DNA of 32,647 nucleotides. Source: Gracilaria caudata (Eukaryota > Rhodophyta > Florideophyceae > Gracilariales > Gracilariaceae). Made by a program: the position numbers and the translations under genes. The stretch spans positions 1 to 32,647 of the forward strand of contig JASCIV010000199.1 of NCBI GenBank assembly GCA_030374735.1, written 5' to 3'. The notes beneath the pieces are model-generated. The model was not told the DNA's origin and did no database searches. It saw only the letters and a list, made by a program, of their open reading frames with translations. The stretch's first letter is position 1, and every line of letters begins with the position of its first letter. Of the stretch, positions 17,583-25,905 are shown piece after piece.

Positions 17583-18504
17583 GTTTCGTACCTATCTCGA
17601 CCAAAGAATATGTCCAACAAGTGAAAGCTGGGGAATTGAAGACCAGATCCCGCCTTCTCACCAGCGTGAATTCGAGCGGCGGATAACTCAATAGCCCTCG
17701 ACCACTCGATGGGATCCATGAAACAGTCGCTGAAAGCTCTTGGATCCGACGAATCACGAAAAGCTTTTGTCACTTCGTCCACCACATGAATCAACTCAAC
17801 CAGGCATTGCTTCAGACCAGCATCATCTCTTTGGACAATGGCATTCTGTGCACGAGCCGTTATGCCAGGCAATGGCCCTGCCACCATTTCAATCACAAAG
17901 CTAGAGACAAAGAACCTTGCCTCCGGAATGCTCCCGGATAACGTTACAAACGGTCGGCTATCAGATATTCTTGACGAATAGCGTCGGGGATTATGATGAT
18001 TTGAGCTACAAAGGCCATTGCTTCTGTCTGAATCCACATCGGCAACTTGCGGCTCTGCTTCAATGTTATATAGTGTGACATCAAGTGTTGAGAGAGGCTG
18101 GGAATAGGACGTCCAAGGCGATGAGAGATTTGTTCCCATGTCTTCATTATTGAATCTGGAACTTCAAGATTTCCCGCATTCCGGAGAGCGTGGGCAATGG
18201 AACCAACGCATATGTTAGCGCGGAGCAAGTGTTCATCTGCAAGGCCGTCGACAGAAATATTGGCGGGGAATTGAGCAATTAAAGCATTCCAATCATTAGA
18301 CTTGCAAAACTCTTGTAGCCGTTGAGCAAGGTTTGCCCAAGCGATACACGGCTCCGGCAAATCAGGGAGCGGTTGAGGGGGAACAAACCCCGTTTTGGCG
18401 GAGAGAAAGGCACAGCCATTTTCAGATAAATGCGGAGAAGCGTAAGCGTCGTTCTCGAACAGAAACTGATAACTTGGTGCCGTTGGATTGAATGAGGATG
18501 TCAT
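17583..18504 (-). pseudogene. Indoleamine 2,3-dioxygenase-like gene, 3' part cut by retrotransposon
   Basis: Start ATG at 18504; exon 1 is 18504-18047 and exon 2 is 17957-17583. An 89-bp intron (GTTGCC...GATAG), or an 80-bp variant with a GTGGAT donor, restores phase. About 277 aa remain before the LTR adds a few residues and a stop. The family is seen from GFVPPQPLPDLPEPCIAW, ANICVGSIAHAL, VPDSIMKTWEQISHRLGRP, ARFFVSSFVIEMVAGPLPG, SSDPRAFSDCF and FHLLDIFFG, in the order of IDO enzymes (heme enzymes opening the tryptophan indole ring to N-formylkynurenine). The conserved C-terminal third with the proximal heme histidine is lost here; a remnant may lie at 11956-12183. The gene should be inactive in this allele. 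Confidence 0.75.
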
Positions 18505-18641
18505 GAGAGCAATGCCTAACCGCTTGTTGATTGGAAAGGTGCGCTGCAAAGAAGGAACGGTTTTAGGGGTTTCAACCGCTTCAAAAACCGACTAACACAG
18601 TGGCAAACATACCATAACCCTTGTCCCTGTGACGACTTTTT

Positions 18642-18885
18642 ATGGCCAAACATATCGAGGTGCCTCTGGATATGCCGGATGTTCGGGCCCCTCTGTCATC
18701 GAAACGGAAACGTCTTTTTCTCACTGCAAAAGTGTCCATATGTCCTGTTTTGCGACATTGCTTCTCGAAAGGCGGAAGTGACAATTGCCCATTTCATTTG
18801 CCGGTTTGAATTCATTCTGCAGTTTAGTAATAGAAAGCTGCTGTCCGCAAGAAGGAAGAAGAACAAGAAAAATAAAGCGGACTGA
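18642..18885 (+). CDS. Possible tiny basic protein (2 exons)
   Basis: A short frame starting at 18642 reads MAKHIEVPLDMPDVRAPLSS and then a basic stretch. If an intron 18732-18822 (91 bp, GTGTCC donor, TTCATTCTGCAG acceptor) is removed in phase 0, the product is 50 aa ending RKLLSARRKKNKKNKAD. The intron length fits the other introns here. The donor is weak, and the unspliced frame runs only to 18809. The highly charged tail suggests nucleic-acid binding, but no family is recognised. The start lies 137 bp from the divergent IDO start. Confidence 0.25.
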
Positions 18886-20042
18886 CCACTATCAGTATTT
18901 TGGATGCGCTTCCAATTGCTTACGATCACCGCCACGACAAGCGTCACACATGATTTTCAAGATTATGAATCTGTCCTAACTGGTAATCGTCGAGGCCTCG
19001 CGCACAAAAGAACTAACGTGGGAGCAAGAACGAAGGCAGTTTGAGCTCATGATTCGAGAACATATGAGTGCTCTAGGGCAACTCCAGCTGCTGCGGATCG
19101 GGGTAAGAGGGAAAATCTCCCGAACAAGAAGCAATCTAGAGGCGGGTTTAAAACGTTTATATGTAGACGACAGCTGATGGCGTCTGTTGAGCACGTGCCC
19201 ATTAAAACCGACAACCTGGCACTGTCGGTGCGGGACGGCCTGCATCTGTGCAACGACAATTCGTTCTGGGCGATTCAAGCGCACGCAGCTTTGAACAAAA
19301 CTTCAAATTACAGCTTTTACCTTCACCGGCAAATTGTTCATTCAGTACTGCGAATGTACAAATGCATGGTAGCGGCACAATGGAGTGACCCGGAATGTCA
19401 TTACTATCGTTTACCATAACGTTGGTTGCAACTCTCGTCGCAACGACGCATGTGCATACAAGACACACGCGATCATGAGAGTTCTTCGTACTTGCGTAAA
19501 GGTGTACGTAGACTTTGTGAAGAATCTGAACGAACCATGGCGCGAATATGCATGCACGTCTGAGGCCCCACAGCAGGCACAATCGTCCCAATTCGCCACG
19601 AATAAAACAGATACAAAGCTCCGGCGCCACTGGCGACATCGTGCGCATGTTTCGCTGATGGCATGCTTGCTGGCGCAGTTACAGCGAATGTGGAAATTCT
19701 TCCGACTGCCACTCGACGAGAAAGGCCGCGTTTTCACTGTGCCAGTGGCATCCAACGCACGTCACGGCGCGTCAATCGTTGCGCGCCAACTGTGCAATAT
19801 TCAGAGCGCCGCTCCACCACCTGTGCTGTTCAGCGCTGTTCAACGTGTCCACGCTATCGCATTCAGGGCGTTTTCCGCGCCAAAATCGAAACAACCGAAA
19901 CCCCTGTGCAGGCGCCTCCGTCCTTGCGCCACGCCCAGCACACCATCCTCGCCAGTCTGGCCAGTCTCGCCAGTCTGCTCCCGTTCTCCATCCCCTCTGC
20001 GCGCCTGCCCAGCACTTCTCCGCCGCCGTACATCAACTCGCG
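18886..20042. other. Upstream region of RecQ gene, no gene recognised
   Basis: Overlapping frames of 60-150 codons exist on both strands from 18976 to 19760, without motif support. The RecQ frame itself is open upstream of 20043 but only from a non-ATG codon. From about 19800 the sequence becomes clearly more C-rich, continuing into the coding region. Confidence 0.35.
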
Positions 20043-23000
20043 ATGAGTGCGCACACCGCCGCCATCTCTCCTCTATCGCTCGCAATTTCGCAGTCCCCAA
20101 CACCCAATCACCTGCCCCCCAAACGCGCGTCACACCCCTCCATCGCCGGCCGACTTCACACCCGCCCTTCCTTCTCTCTCACCTCATTCCTCTCGCAACA
20201 CCCATCCGACTCAGAGCAAACGCCCTCCTCGCCCACGCCACAACCGCCCGAGCACGACCCGCACAACCCCCGCTTCCACTCTCGTCGCCGTCGAAAACGT
20301 CCCTTCCACAGCCGCATCGCGCGCCCGAAGGACGCCATGCCCGGCTTTCGTCGCCGTCGTCACTTTGCATCGCGCTCCAAATCGGCCAAGTTTCGCCACC
20401 TCTCGCACTCTGCGCCCGGCGGCGCGCGCCATTTCGACCGCGCCGTGAGCTCCGCCACTTACTACAATCGTTCGCAGCCCGTTGACGCAATCGAAGCGCC
20501 TGATTTCGCTCATGTCCCGCCGCCGCTGTGCGTCGGTCATTCCGAGCCGGCCGTGCTTCTCACGTGCCGAAAGGCGGGGAAGAATAGGGGGCGACAGTTC
20601 TTCAAATGCGCCAACAAATCTGGCTCTCAATGTGACTACTTTCGATGGGCTGATGAGAGCGGAGCACCAATCAGTGACGCAGAAGATGGGCTTGGTCCCC
20701 CATGTGTTGTCGCGGAAGCGAGCGCGGTTGAACCACTCATTGATGACGATCCTGAAGCTTTGCAAGCGGTGTTGCATCGCGTATTCCTTCACCAGTCTTT
20801 CCGCCCTGCTCAGGAGGAATCCATACGTCGCCTGCTTTCAGCTCGATCCACAATGGCGTTGATCCCCACCGGCGGCGGGAAGAGTCTCATATATCAGATG
20901 TATGCCGCAGTGCGTCCCGGTATCGTGGTGGTTATCACTCCGTTACTATCTCTGATGCAGGATCAGTTGGAATCACTACCAGAAAGCCTTCCAGGTGCTT
21001 GTCTCCGAAGCGGGCAACCACTCGAATTGCAGGCTGAAACTGAACGGCGAGTCTGTGCTGGAGAGGTCAAGATTCTGTTCATATCTCCGGAACGTTTGTT
21101 CTCGAACAGGTTTCGACGTTTGATGGGCACCGATCAAGCACCTTTTGTTTCGCTCGTTGTTGTCGACGAGGCTCATTGCATATCACATTGGAGCCATAAC
21201 TTTCGCGTTGCGTATCTGCGTATTCCGCAAGCCCTGTATGGAGGACGCGGGATTGCTCCTGTTTTCCAGAAAAGACCCCTTGTCCTGGCTCTCACCGCAA
21301 CGGCAACCCAGGAGACTTTGACTGACGTGTGCCGGAGTTTAGACATTGACATTGTAACGGATGTCGTTAGAAGCAACAACGGGAGAAGAAATCTTGTTCT
21401 GTCGCTCTCTCGAGTACGCGGCAACATTGACGGAAAAGCTCATGAACTTGTCAGGCGCTTCAAAATGCAACCATTTGCTTCAATTCTCGGACTGGACCAA
21501 GAGGAAAAAGATGAACCCTCTGATAAGAATGACAGTGGGAAGACCAATGCTGAAAGTGAGGATGACGAAGAACCCCCAAGAAAGAAGCGACGCAGAACGA
21601 AAAAATGTGAGGACGATTTGAGCATCGGATGGGGCTCCAATCTCAACGTTACTAAACGAGTGCGAGCCCAAAAGAATGCTCGACGGCGGAAACATACTGG
21701 CAGCTTGATTGTTTACGTGACGAAGCAAAAAGATTGTGAAGCAGTCAGAAACTATCTCAAGGTGTCTACGCTCTCTCTCCAAGGGAAGGTGGAAATGTAC
21801 CACGGTGGCATGGCTCAGAGAGATCGGGAAAAAGTCCAATCGCAGTTTGAGAAAGGATCCGTCGCGATCTTGGTAGCAACTGTGGCGTTTGGCATGGGGC
21901 TTAACTTTTCTAACGTTCGGGGAGTAGTTCACTTTGATATGCCGCCATCTTTAGAAGCGTATTGGCAAGAAGTTGGTAGAGCTGGGCGTCAAGGAGAAGA
22001 AGCTTATTGTACAGTGCTGTTCAGCTCCTTTGACCTGAGTAGAACTCTCTCTCGCAGCCATTCTGACGGAATTGAGAAGAGTCAGGTTCGTCAGTTCTTG
22101 AAGAGTTTACTGTCAAACATGTTTGAATTGAAGTCTATTTCTCAGCGCACCCGCGCTTTCCTGCGTGAGCAAAAAAGAGATGAAGCGACTTCGTGTTCAG
22201 ACAAATGCACGGACCCCGATGAAAACTTGAATGAGGACGATGAAAGTAGCCGTCTCATCTTGCGAATGACGGAATACGATTTGAATAGAAAGCTGGACAT
22301 GAGGTTTGAGACGGCTGAAACCATTTGCGCGATTCTGGAACGCGAATTGGACGGCTTTCACCTGCTGAGACCAACGAATACAAAGATGAAGGTTCGCTTC
22401 TTCTCTCGAACTCCCGATATGCTCATAAAAAGCGCGTCAAAGTGCATACGAACAGTGGATCGAATGCTCATCCATACGATCATCAAGCATGGCAGCCAAA
22501 GCAATGGGCAATATTGTCTGGACTTGTCGGACGCTGGTGTTCAAGAGGTCCAGGTGATTGGGAGCTTGAAACGGCTACAAGAAGGCAGGCACATAGAATT
22601 TGAGATGTGTGAAAAAGGAATCGAGGTGGAATGCAGCGTAGACTGTTTCAAGAAACTGCGGAGTGAAGCGGACAAATGGGTACAACATTTGCACAACAAG
22701 CTGGAGCACATCGAAGAGGTTCGTGTGCGAAAGGCAAGAATAGTAGCGCGGACGTTCTCGAAGGCGGACGAATTGTTGTCGGACAAGGAGCAGTCAGAGT
22801 TCATTCACAACAGTGTTGCAGCGTATTTCAAGCCTGGGGAACACGATGGTGAGTTGGGATGTGCTGCAGACGAAGAAGAGTTGGTTCGTGAGGTGGGTGG
22901 AGAGAGGGTTAAGCAAATACGAAGAGCAGTTGAAGCTGTGATGAGCGAACAGAGCTGCGGCACACGAATGGCTCGCTCTGGACGGCAGATTGCAAGAATA

Positions 23001-23186
23001 CTACACGGCATTGACAGCGCTGCGTTCCGTGCCAAGGACTGGTATTCGCACAGGAACTGGGGACGATTTGTGGATGTTGGATTTGAACAAACAAAGAGGA
23101 TTGCGAGCGACGTTGTGCGGGAGCAATACATGGAGGCGCGGGCAAAGAAGGCAAGCAGAACGGTAGCAGACGGCGCAGAGGAGTAG
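20043..23186 (+). CDS. RecQ-family DNA helicase, RecQ4 type, with GRF zinc finger
   Basis: 1047 aa from the first in-frame ATG. Residues 1-160 are Pro/Ser/Arg-rich and probably disordered. A GRF-type zinc finger follows (CVGHSEP...LTCRKAGKNRGRQFFKC...QCDYFRW, about 163-200). Helicase motif I is IPTGGGKS (about 273-281), motif II is DEAH at 375 in VVVDEAHCISHWSHNFR, and motif III is ALTATAT. WSHNFRVAYLRI is the RECQ4 version of motif II surroundings (others have WGHDFR). An acidic and then basic insert with PRKKRRRTKK, a likely nuclear signal, splits the two RecA lobes. Motif V is ILVATVAFGMGLN and motif VI is QEVGRAGRQGE (642 on). About 400 further residues follow. Expected role: ATP-driven 3'-5' unwinding in replication and repair. 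The stop is 39 bp from the end of the convergent plastid-protein gene. Confidence 0.9.
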   Translation: MSAHTAAISPLSLAISQSPTPNHLPPKRASHPSIAGRLHTRPSFSLTSFLSQHPSDSEQTPSSPTPQPPEHDPHNPRFHSRRRRKRPFHSRIARPKDAMPGFRRRRHFASRSKSAKFRHLSHSAPGGARHFDRAVSSATYYNRSQPVDAIEAPDFAHVPPPLCVGHSEPAVLLTCRKAGKNRGRQFFKCANKSGSQCDYFRWADESGAPISDAEDGLGPPCVVAEASAVEPLIDDDPEALQAVLHRVFLHQSFRPAQEESIRRLLSARSTMALIPTGGGKSLIYQMYAAVRPGIVVVITPLLSLMQDQLESLPESLPGACLRSGQPLELQAETERRVCAGEVKILFISPERLFSNRFRRLMGTDQAPFVSLVVVDEAHCISHWSHNFRVAYLRIPQALYGGRGIAPVFQKRPLVLALTATATQETLTDVCRSLDIDIVTDVVRSNNGRRNLVLSLSRVRGNIDGKAHELVRRFKMQPFASILGLDQEEKDEPSDKNDSGKTNAESEDDEEPPRKKRRRTKKCEDDLSIGWGSNLNVTKRVRAQKNARRRKHTGSLIVYVTKQKDCEAVRNYLKVSTLSLQGKVEMYHGGMAQRDREKVQSQFEKGSVAILVATVAFGMGLNFSNVRGVVHFDMPPSLEAYWQEVGRAGRQGEEAYCTVLFSSFDLSRTLSRSHSDGIEKSQVRQFLKSLLSNMFELKSISQRTRAFLREQKRDEATSCSDKCTDPDENLNEDDESSRLILRMTEYDLNRKLDMRFETAETICAILERELDGFHLLRPTNTKMKVRFFSRTPDMLIKSASKCIRTVDRMLIHTIIKHGSQSNGQYCLDLSDAGVQEVQVIGSLKRLQEGRHIEFEMCEKGIEVECSVDCFKKLRSEADKWVQHLHNKLEHIEEVRVRKARIVARTFSKADELLSDKEQSEFIHNSVAAYFKPGEHDGELGCAADEEELVREVGGERVKQIRRAVEAVMSEQSCGTRMARSGRQIARILHGIDSAAFRAKDWYSHRNWGRFVDVGFEQTKRIASDVVREQYMEARAKKASRTVADGAEE

Positions 23187-23225
23187 ATTTACGTGGCGAT
23201 ATAAACAGCTATTATGTTGACAAAC

Positions 23226-23657
23226 CTACAACTTCGGTTGCTTCTTGAGCGGATCCAGCGTCCAAGGGTTGGTGGTCTGTCCCACAGCCGGGTAATCATC
23301 ATCGGCCTTGGAGAAGATGCTGACGGCGGCAGCCATGGCCTCGGCCACAAGGTTACGATCGCCGCCAAGGTTCTCCTTGGCCAGCACGGCCATGATTTCC
23401 TCGATCTGGGTGACCTCGAGCGCCAGCACGGCTCGACGACGCTCCAGACGCGTAAGCACGTCCTGCACGGCGTCGACCGAACAGCCCTCGTCGATGCAGT
23501 TCTGCGCGAACGCCAGGTCCTCCTTGAGGCCGTCCTCGCCAAGCCCCATGCGCACCGCACGCGTGGCGGCGGCGACGCGCGACGGGCGGCGCGAGACGAG
23601 CGCGCGTCTTGAGCAAGGGCGAGACAGCGGGGCGGTGAAGGACGAAACAAAGGCCAT
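23226..23657 (-). CDS. Plastid-targeted protein of unknown function
   Basis: 143 aa. The start MAFVSSFTAPLSRPCSRRAL at 23657 is preferred over the longer frame, because it begins a typical primary-plastid transit peptide: a Phe near the N-terminus, Ser/Arg-rich, no acids, with likely cleavage near residue 36 (TRAVRM). The mature part of about 107 residues has DLAFAQNCIDEGCSVDAVQD, then a helix rich in charged and Leu residues (LTRLERRRAVLALEVTQIEEIMAVL), and an end with QTTNPWTLDPLKKQPKL. I do not recognise a named family. It shares a divergent promoter region with a plastid methyltransferase gene. GC content is visibly higher than in the window's left half. Confidence 0.75.
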   Translation of the reverse strand: MAFVSSFTAPLSRPCSRRALVSRRPSRVAAATRAVRMGLGEDGLKEDLAFAQNCIDEGCSVDAVQDVLTRLERRRAVLALEVTQIEEIMAVLAKENLGGDRNLVAEAMAAAVSIFSKADDDYPAVGQTTNPWTLDPLKKQPKL

Positions 23658-24018
23658 TGCGAGAGATTGGGCGATGTGGAGCGGAAGAGGGGCCGCGCGG
23701 GTTGAGGAACGGAAAGAGTGGCTGCGCCTGAGAAGACAGGGAGGGAGGATGCGACGACGTTTGGTGGCTGTGCAGAGAACGGCGCGCTGCTGGGCGTAAA
23801 GATACGACGGTACTCCCAACTTCGTATCTGCGGTGCGCTCACCGGTGCACATGAGGCGTGAACGCGCGCGGGAGATGCAACGAGAGTGCACCTTGTCGTC
23901 CGCGAAGTGCCACGCATGACAGCTGTGCACCGAAGCGGAGCCAAGGGTTCGACGTGCGCTTCACGAGCTCCCACCCACCGCGAGGCCAAGTCGTCGATAC
24001 CGTTCCAGTGGCGCCGCC
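23658..24018. promoter_or_regulatory. Divergent promoter region between two plastid-protein genes
   Basis: 361 bp separate the start codons of the plastid-targeted unknown protein (-) and the methyltransferase (+). GC-rich and without a clear TATA box; the two genes may be co-regulated from here. This is inference from spacing. Confidence 0.4.
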
Positions 24019-25098
24019 ATGAGCTTCTCCGAGGCCTTCGCGCCGTCACTACCGCTGCAGCGCGCTCGCGCCGCAATCTCTCTCGTCCATCCCCGCACCC
24101 TCCGCGGCGTCCGCAGCTCCACTGTGCCGCGACGGCCTACATTCTGCAGCCAGTCCACCCCCTCGTCTGTCGCCGAGGCGCAGCCGTCGACTTCTGCACC
24201 GCCCTCAGCCAGCCCAATTCCGCTGCCCATCTTCAGGTGTCCGCGATGCACCACCGCCCTGCCCGCCGTGCAGCTCAAGCAGCTTTCGTCTCTCCCCGCC
24301 GCCTGCACGGTGTGTAACAACCGCTTCCCGCGCAATTCCAGCTTCGTCGATCTCACCGTGTCGCCGCCCACCCCGCTGCCTACCCCGTTGCGACGGCTTC
24401 GCGACCTGGCCAGAGCGCCCAGGGAACAGGCGCTGTTCCAGCTTCCATGGGTGTCCTATGCGTACGAGCGCGGCTGGCGCAATTCATTCGCTACTGCGGG
24501 CTTTCCCGGCATCGACAAGGAGCTGGACATGTTGCTCGACTTTGCACCCGACGGAAATCTCATTCTTGACATGTCGTGCGGCTCCGGACTCATGGCTCGG
24601 AGGCTCGCCACCGATTCACCGTATCGCCGAGTCATCGCCGCCGATTACTCCGAGGCCATGTTGTTGGAGGCCGCTGCGCGCGCACGCTCCGACGTCAATG
24701 TCCCAGAGTTCGACTTGGTGCGCGCCGATGTCAGCGCGCTGCCGTTTCAAAGCGACGTGTTCGATACAGTGCATTCGGGAGCCGCGCTTCATTGCTGGCC
24801 GTTTGTTCAGGACGGTTTGCGAGAGCTTTTGCGAGTTCTCAAACCTGGAGGTCGGTTGTTTGCCACGACGTTTTCAAACGGTCTGGATCGCATTGAAGAT
24901 GATCGCGTTGCTTCATCCTTTGCCCAACGCGTGCGCTCCACGTCTAGAGCTCGTTACCTACGCCTTGAAGGCACCGCTTTGTACAGATTCTTCGAGCGCA
25001 AGGAGTTGGTTTTCCTGGCTAAAGCGGCTGGATTTGTTGATGTTGACGTCGCTCTGGACCAATTTTTCCTTGTGTTGCGTTGCAGAAAGCCCTTGTAA
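24019..25098 (+). CDS. Plastid SAM-dependent methyltransferase, plastoglobule (UbiE/COQ5-like) type
   Basis: 359 aa. Residues 1-65 form a Ser/Pro/Arg-rich transit peptide. A zinc ribbon follows with Cys74/77 and Cys96/99 (CPRCTTAL, CTVCNNRF). The sequence PWVSYAYERGWRNSFATAGF and the class I methyltransferase core come next: motif I ILDMSCGSGLMARRL (about 182-196), IAADYSEAML, VRADVSALPF, VHSGAALHCWPF and LRVLKPGGRLFATTF. This arrangement is that of the plant chloroplast proteins found in plastoglobules (Arabidopsis At1g78140/At2g41040 type). Their substrate is not established, though UbiE/COQ5 relatives methylate quinones. The full domain set is present, so an active enzyme is expected. Single exon. 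Confidence 0.9.
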   Translation: MSFSEAFAPSLPLQRARAAISLVHPRTLRGVRSSTVPRRPTFCSQSTPSSVAEAQPSTSAPPSASPIPLPIFRCPRCTTALPAVQLKQLSSLPAACTVCNNRFPRNSSFVDLTVSPPTPLPTPLRRLRDLARAPREQALFQLPWVSYAYERGWRNSFATAGFPGIDKELDMLLDFAPDGNLILDMSCGSGLMARRLATDSPYRRVIAADYSEAMLLEAAARARSDVNVPEFDLVRADVSALPFQSDVFDTVHSGAALHCWPFVQDGLRELLRVLKPGGRLFATTFSNGLDRIEDDRVASSFAQRVRSTSRARYLRLEGTALYRFFERKELVFLAKAAGFVDVDVALDQFFLVLRCRKPL

Positions 25099-25905
25099 TG
25101 ATCAACACACGTGATTAAGTTTTGAGCAAGTTCGCGTTGACCAACGGCCTCTGGCTCCGTACAGAGCTGAAGAGTCAGTGTCCAGTTGTGCACATTCCGG
25201 AGGTGTTCGGTAGCAATTCCTTCGGCCTCCGGAGCCTTATTCCCGTATCTATCACCGCCACTGTATAACATCTCTTTATCTTGCCGACGGGCGACTTATT
25301 CCTTTTGTAACTGGCAGGGAAAAAAGGCATATCATGATATGCTCATATCTTTTGCACAACTTTTACCTGTTTTGCCTCTGGAATCCTCCCAGAGAATGCA
25401 TCTTGATTTGGAAACAACCCTTGGATACATGCGTGCAGTCCAATACAGACGTTGAAAAATGGCAGTCGAGGAAATGATTTGATGTCTTGTGACATATGCG
25501 CCACGATTTCCCCATGGTACCTTCGTACCGTTGTGGACGTGAACAGATACGAAAGAAAGAAGGGGCAACTATCTTGTAGCATTGTGACAGTGGAGTGAAC
25601 GGCTTGCATATGTGCCTTGCAGCGTTCGTTAACACAACCCAAGCACACTATTAGCGAGTATTTCATTTGACCGGGCCGCGTGTTTTCCAGCGCTCGCCCG
25701 ACCGCGCGTGTGGAATTGTTGAGGATGGTGAGACGAATGCGTGGAACACTGGTCGGTTGAGGGATGCCAACAGGCGCGAAGGTAGGCCAAGCCGCCAGCT
25801 CTCTTTATCTACACTGTAATGGCATGCAAAGCAATATGCTCTAATCGTACAAGCAGACATTGTCCGTTCGTCATCTGTGCAAAACATGACTATGATACTG
25901 GACGT
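25099..25905. other. Intergenic between convergent genes, no gene recognised
   Basis: Three overlapping minus-strand frames (25332-25666) and one at 25663-25887 are open, but they lack motifs and have no clear splice links. The stretch should contain the 3' UTRs of the methyltransferase (+) and NET-domain (-) genes. Confidence 0.35.

Noticed and set aside
17944..18139. Two overlapping IDO frames taken as a disabling frameshift
   Set aside because: An 80-89 bp GT-AG intron joins them in phase and gives the expected order of IDO motifs, so a frameshift is not needed.
19385..20485. 366-codon + strand frame overlapping the RecQ N-terminus
   Set aside because: It begins at an ATG without support, is Pro/Arg-rich only because of local C-rich composition, and is displaced by the RecQ frame, which has domains.
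23189..24076. 295-codon minus-strand frame over the plastid-protein gene
   Set aside because: Arg/Ser-rich shadow of a GC-rich region. The overlapping frame with transit peptide and helical core is clearly better.
25332..25887. Minus-strand frames of 74-107 codons between methyltransferase and NET gene
   Set aside because: They overlap one another in different frames, lack motifs and have no supported splice links; they are more likely UTR sequence.
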